Notes under the pieces: model-generated | Told to the model about the DNA's origin: nothing | Seen by the model: the letters and a program-made list of their open reading frames with translations, nothing else | The model's database searches: none | Part shown: piece by piece, positions 1 through 7,142 of the stretch | How the letters are laid out: the number at the start of each line of letters is the position of its first letter | Numbering within the stretch: position 1 is the stretch's first letter | Position numbers and translations under genes: made by a program | Assembly (NCBI GenBank): GCA_937966095.1 | Contig: CALCKF010000082.1 | Location: 1-16,938 of the forward strand | Source of the DNA: an uncultured Eubacterium sp. | GTDB lineage: Bacteria > Bacillota > Clostridia > Peptostreptococcales > Anaerovoracaceae | Direction: 5' to 3' | DNA length: 16,938 nt

Positions 1-1603
1 CTTCAGATGTATTTACGAGAACATAGTTATTAGTCAGTTCTCCGGAATATATCTCAGGTCTTGTTATATCTATCTCTTCTATACCTCACACAGGAGGTAT
101 ACCTCCTATCAGAACATCGGGCTGTCCGCTTTCTGTGATCTTATCAACTCTGGAAAGTGTTATGCCATATCCATGTGTATATTTAAGATGCTTGTTGAGC
201 CATGTATCCTTTATGGAATTTTCATCTATTTCTCTAGTCGAAAGGAACGTCTGGGTATACTCACCGTTTATCATATATCTGTCTACATCGACATCATTGA
301 ATGTATAATACTGTCTTATACTCTGAGTCTGATTGTAGAATGTCCTCACAGGAGTATAGTCATTGATCCTTATATTTGAAATAGTCTCATCATTATTGAT
401 TATATCTTCACTGGTAAGATCGTTATTCGCCTCAAATGCTTTCGTATCTACATTGTTTAACCCATAGGCATACTGTGTATATTCTATGTTTCTCTCCAGA
501 TATTTGCTTTCCTTGTTGATTTCATCAGGTGTAACAACCAGGTTCTGTACCACCAGTGCCGCACCTGTGCCAAGCAGTCCTATTATTATCATTGCCACCG
601 GCGCTATGACTGCAGGTCTGATCCTTTTTCTGCTTATTCCGAATGCAAACCCGAAAGCGGCAATCACAGACAGGATCATTATTATCCTGTATACCCACAA
701 TGTCACATTTACATCGGTAAATCCTGCGCCGTATACTGCTCCTGTACTTCCGAACAGAAGATCATACTGCTTGAGGAAAAAGTTTACACCTACCATCAGG
801 AAGAAAAGAATACCGACAATTATAAGCTGTTTTTCAGCAATGGTAACAAGCATTTTGATGTTCTGATTGTCAAATGTACTTTTTCTGTGACTTGGCCTTC
901 CTTTAAAACTTCCTGAAGCACCTTTCCCCATGAATGCTTCCGTGAACTTACCGAACATCCCGCTGATATTATCAAAACTTCCGTTGCCAAAACGCCTGTA
1001 ATCGCTTTCCTCCTCGTTCTGCTCCTGTTTCCCTTCTGGTTCTTCAAATATCTTAGGAGTCCTTACAGAAAGAAGTATAGAGTAATATATTACTGTAAGA
1101 ACAGCAAATGCTATCAACAGCACAAGCACTATCTGATTCACCTCTTCTATAAAATCCAGTTTGAAAACATAGAAGGAGATATCCAGTTTATATAGAGGAT
1201 CCTTTATATCAAAATCTGTACTGTTTATAAACTGCAGAAAATCGAACCACAGTCTTGTCACGGTAAAATATGTCGTTATACCTCCATAAACCGCAGCGAG
1301 TCCCCAGGATATCAGATTAAGTCTTCCATGATTTACGAGTTCATCAGAAGATATCTTCTTGAAATATCCCCTTTTGAGAAATTTCAGATAGACGTATGCC
1401 AGGAACGTTATGATTATAAATGTAGGAACACCTATCTTTATCTGTGTGAAAAGCTTAGTGAAAAATACCGATACGTAATCCAGTTCTTTAAACCAGAGAA
1501 AATCAGTAATAAAGCCTATAAGACTCAGAAATACCGCTATTATGACCAGAAGGGCCACAATTATCCATATTCCTTTTTTTCTTTTTTTCTTTTCCTTCTG
1601 CAA
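1..1603 (-). pseudogene. UPF0182 family membrane protein, interrupted by in-frame TGA and cut by window edge
   Basis: This is a large integral membrane protein of the UPF0182 (COG1615) family, whose biochemical role is unknown. The start is TTG at 1601-1603, preceded by an AAGGAGG-type site at 1608-1616 that overlaps the stop of the upstream gene. Seven hydrophobic helices are visible, at roughly residues 12-38, 58-75, 97-116, 157-180, 262-282, 303-325 and 332-358. A Gly/Ser/charged insert lies at about 185-250, and a soluble domain starts after about 365. The frame reads to IGGIPPV and then meets TGA (86-88). The same frame continues to the window edge as GIEEIDITRPEIYSGELTNN, which looks like authentic family sequence. 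From memory, family members often have IPPVS here, so a Ser TCA to TGA change is the simplest explanation. Other genes in the window end in TGA, so recoding as Trp is unlikely. Family members are about 900 residues, so much of the gene lies outside the window. It is the third gene of the operon. Confidence 0.85.
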
Positions 1604-1617
1604 AAGCTTCCTCCTTT

Positions 1618-4600
1618 TTAAACCTCATAACATGTCGTCAATTTCATGACGAACTGTTTTTCAGGAAACATCGAATAGACCTTCTCCGTAGTATTATTGC
1701 CTATAGTTTCCCTCACCCATACATAATAGTTGCTGCCTGCCTGTCTTATTTCTCCAATTTCAAGTTTTTCAAAATCTCCGTCAGTCTTTTGACCTTTAAG
1801 GGCAGTAACTTCTCTGTATAGGGTAGAATCCGGATCAATCATATCAAGCACTGCTTCATTGCCTTTGTTTCTGAGATCATACACCTGAGATTCAAAAGCT
1901 ATTATTACGCCTACAACCTGTTCGTCATAATAAACGGGATAGTTATCCTCATCTCTACCCCACTCTACTTGGGTCATAGGCTGTGATAGGACCAGGTCCG
2001 ACACCTTGCCGTCACGCTCCTGATCATATCCGAGATCTGAACTGTATACTATGCTTTTTATATTATCATTTTTATTTTTATCCATCTGCGCACTTATGAG
2101 ATCAGTCTTATCCTCCATAGGAGATGTCCTCACCTGTGCTGCGATTACACTGTATTCAGTGTCCTCTCCCGTAATAAGCTGTATTACTTTGTTAAGCTGA
2201 TTATCTATAAATTCTGCAGCTTTGCTCTGAGGGGCTATGAACCTTATACCCATACCGACAACTTCAACCGCCAGTATAACTATAAGCACTACCAGTATTA
2301 TCTTAAGAGCAAGTCTGCCCTTTCCTCCCTTTTCTTCGTCATAATTTTCCACATCACGTGATTTGATATTATCAAATTCCGCATCCCGCTTGCTTAGGAT
2401 TTTCTCTTCCTTGGCCTTCTCTTTTGCAAGACGCTTCTGTTCTTTTTCCCTACGCTTCATCTCTTTTCTCGAAAGCGGAGCTTCTTCATCATCATTGTAA
2501 AAGTCATCCATAGCGCTGTTTTGTCCGTATCCTGGCTGCATCTGCTGCTGCTTTATGTAATTAGCGGCTTCTTCATTTCCATAATTATCAAAATCATTAG
2601 ATTTCACTTTCTCTGTTTTGCCGCTCTTCATCACTACTGTATCATCAAGACCCGGATTCTTTTCAGTAGGGAACTCCTTGCCAAGATCGCTTCCGGCCTG
2701 GATCGTATTCTCAATGCTGTTCTCAGCGGGATTTTCAGCTTTTCCTTCGGTATTATCATTATCAATATGATTTATACTTTCAAACTGGAGGAGCAGATCA
2801 TCCATACTGCCTTCGTTCTTTTCCGGAGCTTCTCTGAAATCTATAGGTCCTGCTTCGGCAGCTGCATCAAGGCTATCAAAAAACTCTTCATCGCTTTCCG
2901 GTGCAGGGACCGATTTTTTCGATGCAATCTTCGTATCACTGCTGAGGCCTGCAAGTACAGCACTCTTATCAACTATTTTTGTATCATCTATCCCGTTATC
3001 GGAAAGCATAGTCTCTCTTCCTGTAACCGGATGAGATACATCAGCATCCTCTATAAGTTCGCTTATATCTTTTACTTCATCAGTGCTTTCTTCTTTCTGC
3101 TGAGTATTATCCACGCCGGACTCTTTCGCAAGCTCTGCAAAATATGCATCTCTTGCTTTTGCCATCTCATCGATCTGGTTTTTGGTAGCTTGATGCGCTT
3201 CCTCCACTTCTTTTCTTACGGCGTCCTCTTTTATATTGTCTATACCATCTCTCATGGCTGCAACTGCTTCTTTTATCTTTGCCGCTTCTTCGTCACGCAT
3301 ACGCATCGTCTGCTCTATGACTTTTCTTACTTCTTCTTCTGCTACTGCCTGATTAGCCTCAGCATCTATTCTTTTTCTTTCTTCTTCTAAACGTTTCTGA
3401 GCTTCAAGAGCTTCAAGGCGTTGTTTTTCCTGATTGGCTCTGAACTGTGCCTCTGCTTCTGCTGCCAATCGGGCTTCCTGCTGTGCTTTGATCTTCGCCG
3501 CCTCCTGCGCCGCTTTAAGATCAGCCTCTGCCTTCAGTCTTGCTTCTTCCGCCGCTCTCACTTTTTCTTCGGCTTCAGCTTTTAATCGAGCTTCTTCTTC
3601 GGCTTTAAGACGCGCTTCTTCTTCAGCATGTATCCTGGCTTCCTCTGCTGCTCTTGCTTCAGCCTGTCTTCTGGCTTCTGCCTCAGCCGCCAGCCGTGCG
3701 CTTTCCTCAGCCTGTTTTCTTGCTTCCTCTTCGGCTGCAAGTCTTGCTATTTCTTCTGCCTGCTTTCTTGCTTCTGCCTCAGCCGCTTTTTCAGCCTCTT
3801 CTCTTGCCCTCTTCTGTGCTTCTATTTCTGCGGCTCTCTCTGCTTCTTCTCTTGCTTTCCGCTGAGCTTCGGCTTCAGCCTGCTTTCTTGCCTCCTCTAT
3901 AGCTGCCAGCCGTGCTTCCTCCTCAGCACGTTTCGCCTCTTTCTGTGCCTCCTGCGCCTCTATCCTTTCAAGTACATCAGATTCGAATGCTTTAGGCTGA
4001 TATGGCTTTACTATTCCTTCTTTTTCAAGAAATGCTTCCATAGAAGAATCTTCAGGTCTTTCTTCAAACCTCTTATTCGCCAGCTGTTCAGCCTCAGATA
4101 TTTCATGCTCTATGGCATTTCCCGATTTTACTTTCTCATATTCACGGTTAAGCAGCTGCTGAAATTCCTCGTTCTTTTTATTAAATGTATAAAATTTATC
4201 TATCCTGTCTGCCGCACTCAACGGCTTGTCCTCATTCACAGCAGGTATTTTGCTGCTTGCTGAAGGTGATACAGCATCTTCTTTTACAGTTTCGATATTT
4301 TCCCTGACCATATCTCCGGCTGATGCAGTCCTTGGTATCGAATCAGGTATATCCTTGGGATTTGCATTCCAGTCGAAGTTTATATCCTCCGTCTTTTCCG
4401 GTCCCTGACCCGGATATCCTTCAATATTCCAATTGATTTCTTCGAAAAAAGGCTTTTTCTTTGTTTCATTTTCTGCAACAGGAACTCCTTTTTCATCTGC
4501 TGCCGTCACAGCTTTTCCCGGATCAGGCTTCTCCGGCACCTTAGGAGTCTGCTGTGTTACAGGAGTACCGCATTGACTGCAAAATTTAGAACCCTCCGCT

Positions 4601-4629
4601 ATTTCGTTTCCGCAATTATTACAATACAT
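1618..4629 (-). CDS. Zinc-ribbon, long coiled-coil, single-pass membrane protein
   Basis: This 1003-residue protein has no function I recognise. Residues 1-24 form a double-CxxC zinc ribbon (C3, C6, C17, C20). About 25-200 is charged, low-complexity linker. About 210-530 is a TolA-like Ala/Glu/Lys/Arg coiled coil built from repeats such as EEARLKAEEEARLKAEAE. About 530-760 is acidic linker ending in a basic KRREKEQKRLAKEKAKEE stretch. One transmembrane helix lies at about 773-800 (LALKIILVVLIVILAVEVVG), followed by a C-terminal domain of about 200 residues. The basic stretch before the helix argues for a cytoplasmic N-terminus and an external C-terminal domain. The ATG is preceded by AAAGGAGGAATAT, which fixes the start. 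It lies 19 bp after the acidic membrane protein, and its stop overlaps the ribosome-binding site of the UPF0182 gene, so the three are likely cotranscribed. Zinc-ribbon plus membrane-anchor designs are common in Firmicute envelope proteins of the TcaA type, but that is only a resemblance of layout. Repeats in the coiled coil make this gene prone to length change. Confidence 0.85.
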   Translation of the reverse strand: MYCNNCGNEIAEGSKFCSQCGTPVTQQTPKVPEKPDPGKAVTAADEKGVPVAENETKKKPFFEEINWNIEGYPGQGPEKTEDINFDWNANPKDIPDSIPRTASAGDMVRENIETVKEDAVSPSASSKIPAVNEDKPLSAADRIDKFYTFNKKNEEFQQLLNREYEKVKSGNAIEHEISEAEQLANKRFEERPEDSSMEAFLEKEGIVKPYQPKAFESDVLERIEAQEAQKEAKRAEEEARLAAIEEARKQAEAEAQRKAREEAERAAEIEAQKRAREEAEKAAEAEARKQAEEIARLAAEEEARKQAEESARLAAEAEARRQAEARAAEEARIHAEEEARLKAEEEARLKAEAEEKVRAAEEARLKAEADLKAAQEAAKIKAQQEARLAAEAEAQFRANQEKQRLEALEAQKRLEEERKRIDAEANQAVAEEEVRKVIEQTMRMRDEEAAKIKEAVAAMRDGIDNIKEDAVRKEVEEAHQATKNQIDEMAKARDAYFAELAKESGVDNTQQKEESTDEVKDISELIEDADVSHPVTGRETMLSDNGIDDTKIVDKSAVLAGLSSDTKIASKKSVPAPESDEEFFDSLDAAAEAGPIDFREAPEKNEGSMDDLLLQFESINHIDNDNTEGKAENPAENSIENTIQAGSDLGKEFPTEKNPGLDDTVVMKSGKTEKVKSNDFDNYGNEEAANYIKQQQMQPGYGQNSAMDDFYNDDEEAPLSRKEMKRREKEQKRLAKEKAKEEKILSKRDAEFDNIKSRDVENYDEEKGGKGRLALKIILVVLIVILAVEVVGMGIRFIAPQSKAAEFIDNQLNKVIQLITGEDTEYSVIAAQVRTSPMEDKTDLISAQMDKNKNDNIKSIVYSSDLGYDQERDGKVSDLVLSQPMTQVEWGRDEDNYPVYYDEQVVGVIIAFESQVYDLRNKGNEAVLDMIDPDSTLYREVTALKGQKTDGDFEKLEIGEIRQAGSNYYVWVRETIGNNTTEKVYSMFPEKQFVMKLTTCYEV

Positions 4630-4648
4630 ATATTCCTCCTTTTGGATA

Positions 4649-5332
4649 TCATTCTTTTATCAGCGTTTCTAATTCTGATGCTGTATACTTTCTTCCGCTC
4701 CTGCCCGTATCATAACCTGCTGATTTGTCATGGACCGCATCATTCTGTTTTTCACCATTATCCATATCATCTATAAAGTCAAGGTCTATTTCCATTATCC
4801 CTGTTTCCTGTTCCTGTCCTCCGTCACTGATGCTTTCATATCCAGACTCTTTATCGGATCTGTCTCCCGGGCTTTTTTCCTCAGGTATATCATCATCTAA
4901 CGACTCGGTATGTATTTCCTCTTTATTTTCTGTCACAACGTCCCTGTCTGCCAAGCTTTCTTCTATATCGACAGGCTCTATTATATCTTCATATCCTTGC
5001 CCGGTATCATGAACCTGCTCCCCTGATTCCCTGACCCACTCAAACGGATCATCATATATTTTCTTTTTTGTTCTGTATATCCGGCTTTCGTTTATAATGG
5101 ATCCCATACAGGATACATCGTTTATCCGTTCCGGATGCCTTTCCGCCACACGCCTCACATCAGGGTCTTCATCAGGCGAAAGCTCCTGTGCAAGCTTTTC
5201 CAGATTCTGTTCAATAGCTTTTATGCTGTCGGTACGCATCTCCGATTCACGTTTCCATACCATAAAGGTAACTACACATACTGCAACAAAAAAAACTAAT
5301 GCAACAACAACTACTATTATAATTGTCGTCAT
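4649..5332 (-). CDS. Small acidic membrane-anchored protein, unknown function
   Basis: This 227-residue protein matches no family I recognise. Residues 3-26 form one hydrophobic helix (IIIVVVVALVFFVAVCVVTF), and the rest is hydrophilic and strongly acidic, rich in Asp, Glu and Ser from about residue 95 onward. A short basic stretch (YRTKKKIYDD) lies at about 85-95. The helix is a signal anchor rather than a cleaved signal, since no Ala-x-Ala site follows it. The ATG at 5330-5332 has an AGGAGA site eight bases upstream. It is the first gene behind a strong promoter (5413-5441) and lies 19 bp before the zinc-ribbon gene, so it probably works with that protein and UPF0182 at the membrane. The conserved-looking C-terminus (KYTASELETLIKE) could be a short contact motif, which is inference. 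Confidence 0.75.
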   Translation of the reverse strand: MTTIIIVVVVALVFFVAVCVVTFMVWKRESEMRTDSIKAIEQNLEKLAQELSPDEDPDVRRVAERHPERINDVSCMGSIINESRIYRTKKKIYDDPFEWVRESGEQVHDTGQGYEDIIEPVDIEESLADRDVVTENKEEIHTESLDDDIPEEKSPGDRSDKESGYESISDGGQEQETGIMEIDLDFIDDMDNGEKQNDAVHDKSAGYDTGRSGRKYTASELETLIKE

Positions 5333-5412
5333 TTAAATTCTCCTATTTATTAGTACGGACATTTTTAAAATATCGCTTTATTGCATAGCTATACGATTAT
5401 ATAGTTTCATGT

Positions 5413-5441
5413 ATTATACTATATATAGACATCAATTTCAA
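5413..5441 (-). promoter_or_regulatory. Sigma-A-type promoter of the three-gene envelope operon
   Basis: On the minus strand TTGAAA (5436-5441) is followed by a 17-bp spacer and a perfect TATAAT (5413-5418). Transcription would start near 5406 and leave a leader of about 70 bases before the acidic membrane protein. It lies just downstream of the terminator of the small charged gene, so the two units are separated. I see no operator palindrome over it. Confidence 0.8.
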
Positions 5442-5451
5442 ACGTATATGC

Positions 5452-5495
5452 AAAAAAGGCAGTTTCTCCCTTTATAAAATAGTGGAAAATCTGCC
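5452..5495 (-). terminator. Intrinsic terminator of the small charged gene
   Basis: On the minus strand, GGCAGATTTTCC (5495-5484) pairs with GGGAGAAACTGCC-type sequence (5469-5458) with two mismatches and a 14-base loop. Six T residues follow (5457-5452). It faces the 37-codon gene that ends at 5537. Confidence 0.65.
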
Positions 5496-5536
5496 CTCTT
5501 GCATAAAAACTACTTTTATATAACTTCTGTCATGGC

Positions 5537-5650
5537 TTATTTCTTATTTATCTGCCTTGAATCGTCCGCTCTGTTTTTTTCGTTTTTATCATTTCTTTCG
5601 CTTCTTTCGTTTTTATTGTTCCTTCTGTTTGATGTTTTATCATTTTTCAT
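5537..5650 (-). CDS. Very small highly charged protein, unknown function
   Basis: This is a 37-residue protein (MKNDKTSNRRNNKNERSERN at its start), almost entirely Lys, Arg, Asn, Asp, Glu and Ser, with no hydrophobic residues to form a core. An AAGGAGG site lies eight bases before the ATG at 5648-5650. It ends in TAA at 5537-5539 and is followed by an intrinsic terminator (5452-5495), so it forms a complete minus-strand unit. Three ATG codons occur within 17 bases (5641-5643, 5648-5650, 5655-5657). The outermost reads only five codons. The innermost opens a different 31-codon basic frame, but its spacing from the Shine-Dalgarno is poor. Short polar, low-complexity proteins of this kind occur in clostridia, but I cannot name a function. 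It could be disordered and nucleic-acid binding. Confidence 0.5.
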   Translation of the reverse strand: MKNDKTSNRRNNKNERSERNDKNEKNRADDSRQINKK

Positions 5651-5769
5651 TTTTCATCCCTCCTTATAAATATTTTGCTCAGATAATCACACATGTATGA
5701 GAGGAAATATGCGGTTTATTTTTTCTATTTTTTTCCATTTTTATTATTCTAAAGGATTTCATTTTTTTA

Positions 5770-5798
5770 TTGACAACGCCTTTGCTAAATGGTATTAT
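5770..5798 (+). promoter_or_regulatory. tRNA-Lys promoter
   Basis: A perfect TTGACA (5770-5775), a 17-bp spacer and TATTAT (5793-5798) lie 43 bases before the first base of the mature tRNA. This is typical of a strong, constitutive stable-RNA promoter. The AT-rich stretch 5660-5769 upstream holds no gene I can support. It would also contain the promoter of the small minus-strand gene ending at 5537, which I did not resolve. Confidence 0.8.
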
Positions 5799-5841
5799 TG
5801 GTTTGTTCGTCAAATAACAGCACTCATCACACTACATATAT

Positions 5842-5917
5842 GCACCATTAGCTCAGCTGGCAGAGCACCTGACTCTTAATCAGGGTGTCCAGGGTTCGAA
5901 CCCCTGATGGTGTACCA
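5842..5917 (+). tRNA. tRNA-Lys (anticodon CUU), integration target
   Basis: This is a complete 76-base tRNA gene with an encoded CCA end. The acceptor stem is GCACCAT with ATGGTGT (a G-U pair at 1-72). The D arm contains AGCTCAGCTGGCAGAGC. The anticodon stem CCTGA/TCAGG encloses the loop CTCTTAA, giving anticodon CTT for lysine AAG codons. The T arm is CCAGGGTTCGAACCCCTG. The gene has its own promoter and a terminator at 5923-5947. Its 3' end is repeated in the same orientation at 6872-6895 and 16457-16493, which marks it as an attachment site for tyrosine-integrase elements. Insertion has regenerated the complete tRNA. Confidence 0.97.
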
Positions 5918-5922
5918 AGGTG

Positions 5923-5947
5923 AGACCCGCTAAAAGGCGGGTCTTTT
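5923..5947 (+). terminator. Intrinsic terminator after tRNA-Lys
   Basis: AGACCCGC (5923-5930) pairs perfectly with GCGGGTCT (5937-5944) around the loop TAAAAG, and runs into TTTT. This terminator differs from the one following the two tRNA 3'-end copies (6971-6994 and 16569-16592). It therefore probably came in with an integrated segment. Confidence 0.85.
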
Positions 5948-6002
5948 GATTGAGAAGATTCTTTGATAAAATGGTGGCGGAAATGATAAAAGGGGGACTA
6001 CA

Positions 6003-6626
6003 ATGAATCTTGAGAAGACAATTAAATCACTGGAGCAAAAGCTCTATACAGTGAGATGTTTCGAGACACAAAAAGAAGCAGCGGATTACCTCGATGCGCA
6101 GATAGATGGGAAGGTCGTAGGGTTTGGTGATTCCAGAACGATCATTGATATGAAGCTCTATGATAAGCTGTCAAAACACAACACCGTATATGATCCGAAT
6201 CAAAGTGTTGATAACGATGGCTTCCTTGAAATTGCGAAGAAATGCTTGACGGCAGATATTTATCTGACTTCTGTGAATGCAATGGCAGAGACGGGGGAAA
6301 TGGTCAATATTGATGGGACAGGTAATCGTGTTGCGGGATCTTTGTTTGGTCATGAAAAAATATATTTTGTTGTCAGTACAAACAAAATCGAGAAAAGTCT
6401 GGACGAGGCTGTTTTCAGAGCGAGAAATGTCGCGGCACCTAAAAACTCACTGAAATATGATCTTCCAACACCGTGTGTGATAAATTATAAGAAGACCGGC
6501 GAGTTAAAATGTTTCGACTGCCGTCGACCAGAGCGCATTTGCAACGGCATTATTACTTATATGCGGAAGATGAACGATATTGAAGATGTTGAAGTCATCC
6601 TTGTCAATGAAGAAATGGGGTTTTAA
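6003..6626 (+). CDS. LUD-domain (LutC/YkgG-like, DUF162) protein
   Basis: This 207-residue protein belongs to the LUD family, which includes the LutB/LutC subunits of the L-lactate oxidation system. Many single-domain members have unknown substrates. Family signatures are the VVGFGDSRTI strand-loop at about residues 38-47, the TSVNAMAETGEMVNIDGTGN block at about 89-108, and NRVAGSLFGHEKIYFVVSTN after it. The C-terminus has several cysteines (CVINYKKTGELKCFDCRRPE and one more in RICNG) that could bind metal, but no LutB-type ferredoxin motif is present. AGGGGG lies about seven bases before the ATG. No lutA or lutB neighbours are present, so a role in lactate use cannot be claimed. The gene is bracketed by tRNA-Lys and a copy of its 3' end, so it may be cargo of a small or shrunken integrated segment. 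Confidence 0.85.
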   Translation: MNLEKTIKSLEQKLYTVRCFETQKEAADYLDAQIDGKVVGFGDSRTIIDMKLYDKLSKHNTVYDPNQSVDNDGFLEIAKKCLTADIYLTSVNAMAETGEMVNIDGTGNRVAGSLFGHEKIYFVVSTNKIEKSLDEAVFRARNVAAPKNSLKYDLPTPCVINYKKTGELKCFDCRRPERICNGIITYMRKMNDIEDVEVILVNEEMGF

Positions 6627-6871
6627 TCGGTTATTTGGTGTTGGGAATATGGCTTTAGATAGGTCCATTTGCCCGAGATTTGCCCGAGAGTCTTGCTGCA
6701 TGCATGATATTCATTGGAGTTCCAACATTAATTTGCAGTAAAATACGCGAGGGTTTCCCGAGATTGCTATCGCTATGTTTGTCCTTTCTATGGGTAGTTC
6801 CTTGGGTAGGTCAGTTCAGGTAGTGCGGTCAAACCTCTTGTTTTTCAACGTTTCCGGCCCTCACCCGTATC
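6627..6871. other. Gene-free stretch with short direct repeats, likely right end of an integrated segment
   Basis: No coding region is supported between the LUD gene and the tRNA 3'-end copy. A perfect tandem pair of the 11-mer ATTTGCCCGAG lies at 6667-6677 and 6678-6688, and a degraded third copy (GTTTCCCGAGATT) lies at about 6753-6765. GGGTAG occurs twice, at about 6791-6796 and 6803-6808. Repeats of this kind beside an attachment site often are arm-type binding sites for an integrase, which is inference here. No clear terminator for the LUD gene is visible. Confidence 0.45.
6667..6688. repeat. Two tandem 11-bp repeats (ATTTGCCCGAG)
   Basis: Two perfect adjacent copies are followed by a degenerate copy about 75 bp away. 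They lie within 205 bp of the 24-bp tRNA-Lys 3'-end copy and could be integrase arm sites. Confidence 0.6.
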
Positions 6872-6895
6872 GTTCGAACCCCTGATGGTGTACCA
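6872..6895 (+). repeat. tRNA-Lys 3'-end copy (att-like site, middle)
   Basis: These 24 bases are identical to the last 24 bases of tRNA-Lys, from the GTTCGAA of the T loop through CCA. They are in the same orientation. The upstream bases do not match the tRNA, so this is not a gene but a crossover scar. It separates the LUD segment from the larger element to its right. Confidence 0.85.
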
Positions 6896-6970
6896 AAACG
6901 TTCCTATTCGAACTACTACTTTTACAGACGCGGGTTTGCGACGATAGTATGGTTTGACTAGGAGAGGCAG

Positions 6971-6995
6971 AAGCGGTATCGCAACCGCTTTTTTC
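6971..6995 (+). terminator. Intrinsic terminator after the middle tRNA fragment
   Basis: AAGCGGT (6971-6977) pairs with ACCGCTT (6984-6990) around ATCGCA and is followed by a T run. An equivalent terminator with a different loop follows the right-hand copy at 16569-16592. Confidence 0.8.
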
Positions 6996-7002
6996 TTTTT
7001 TT

Positions 7003-7031
7003 AAAATAGAAACGGGAACCTGCTGGCTCCC
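7003..7031 (-). terminator. Intrinsic terminator of the gene remnant at 7054-7142
   Basis: On the minus strand GGGAGCC (7031-7025) pairs with GGTTCCC (7020-7014) with one G-T pair and a four-base loop. It is followed by GTTTCTATTTT. It lies 22 bases beyond the TAA of the remnant frame, which supports that frame being a real gene end. Confidence 0.6.
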
Positions 7032-7053
7032 TTTGTAGATTCTGTTAATAATT

Positions 7054-7142
7054 TTAATAAAAATCTCCGTATGCTTTCCAACTATTCTCTGCTTCACTGT
7101 AAAAGAAATAAATATTACCAGTATCACCATAATAGAAATTTG
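7054..7142 (-). pseudogene. C-terminal remnant of an unknown gene, cut by the IS
   Basis: Directly outside the left end of the insertion sequence, the minus strand reads NFYYGDTGNIYFFYSEAENS and then WKAYGDFY before TAA (7054-7056). It is followed by a good terminator. The aromatic-rich, evenly mixed sequence looks like the true end of a protein, though I cannot place it in a family. It is not the missing end of the integrase, which lacks its HxxR and Tyr motifs and would have quite different sequence. The start of this gene must have been lost when the IS and an adjacent deletion removed material. I give moderate confidence because only 29 codons remain. Confidence 0.4.

Noticed and set aside
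86..88. TGA read as tryptophan (recoded genome)
   Set aside because: Several intact genes in the window, including the repressor and AlbA_2 genes, end at TGA at plausible protein ends.
2521..4263. Long open frames on the plus strand opposite the zinc-ribbon gene
   Set aside because: They are shadows of the Ala/Glu/Lys-rich coiled coil; the translations are Ser/Cys/Leu/Phe-rich and lack ribosome-binding sites.
6861..7130. 89-codon minus-strand frame
   Set aside because: It runs across the tRNA fragment, the foldable 82-bp repeat and two terminators, so it is not a gene.
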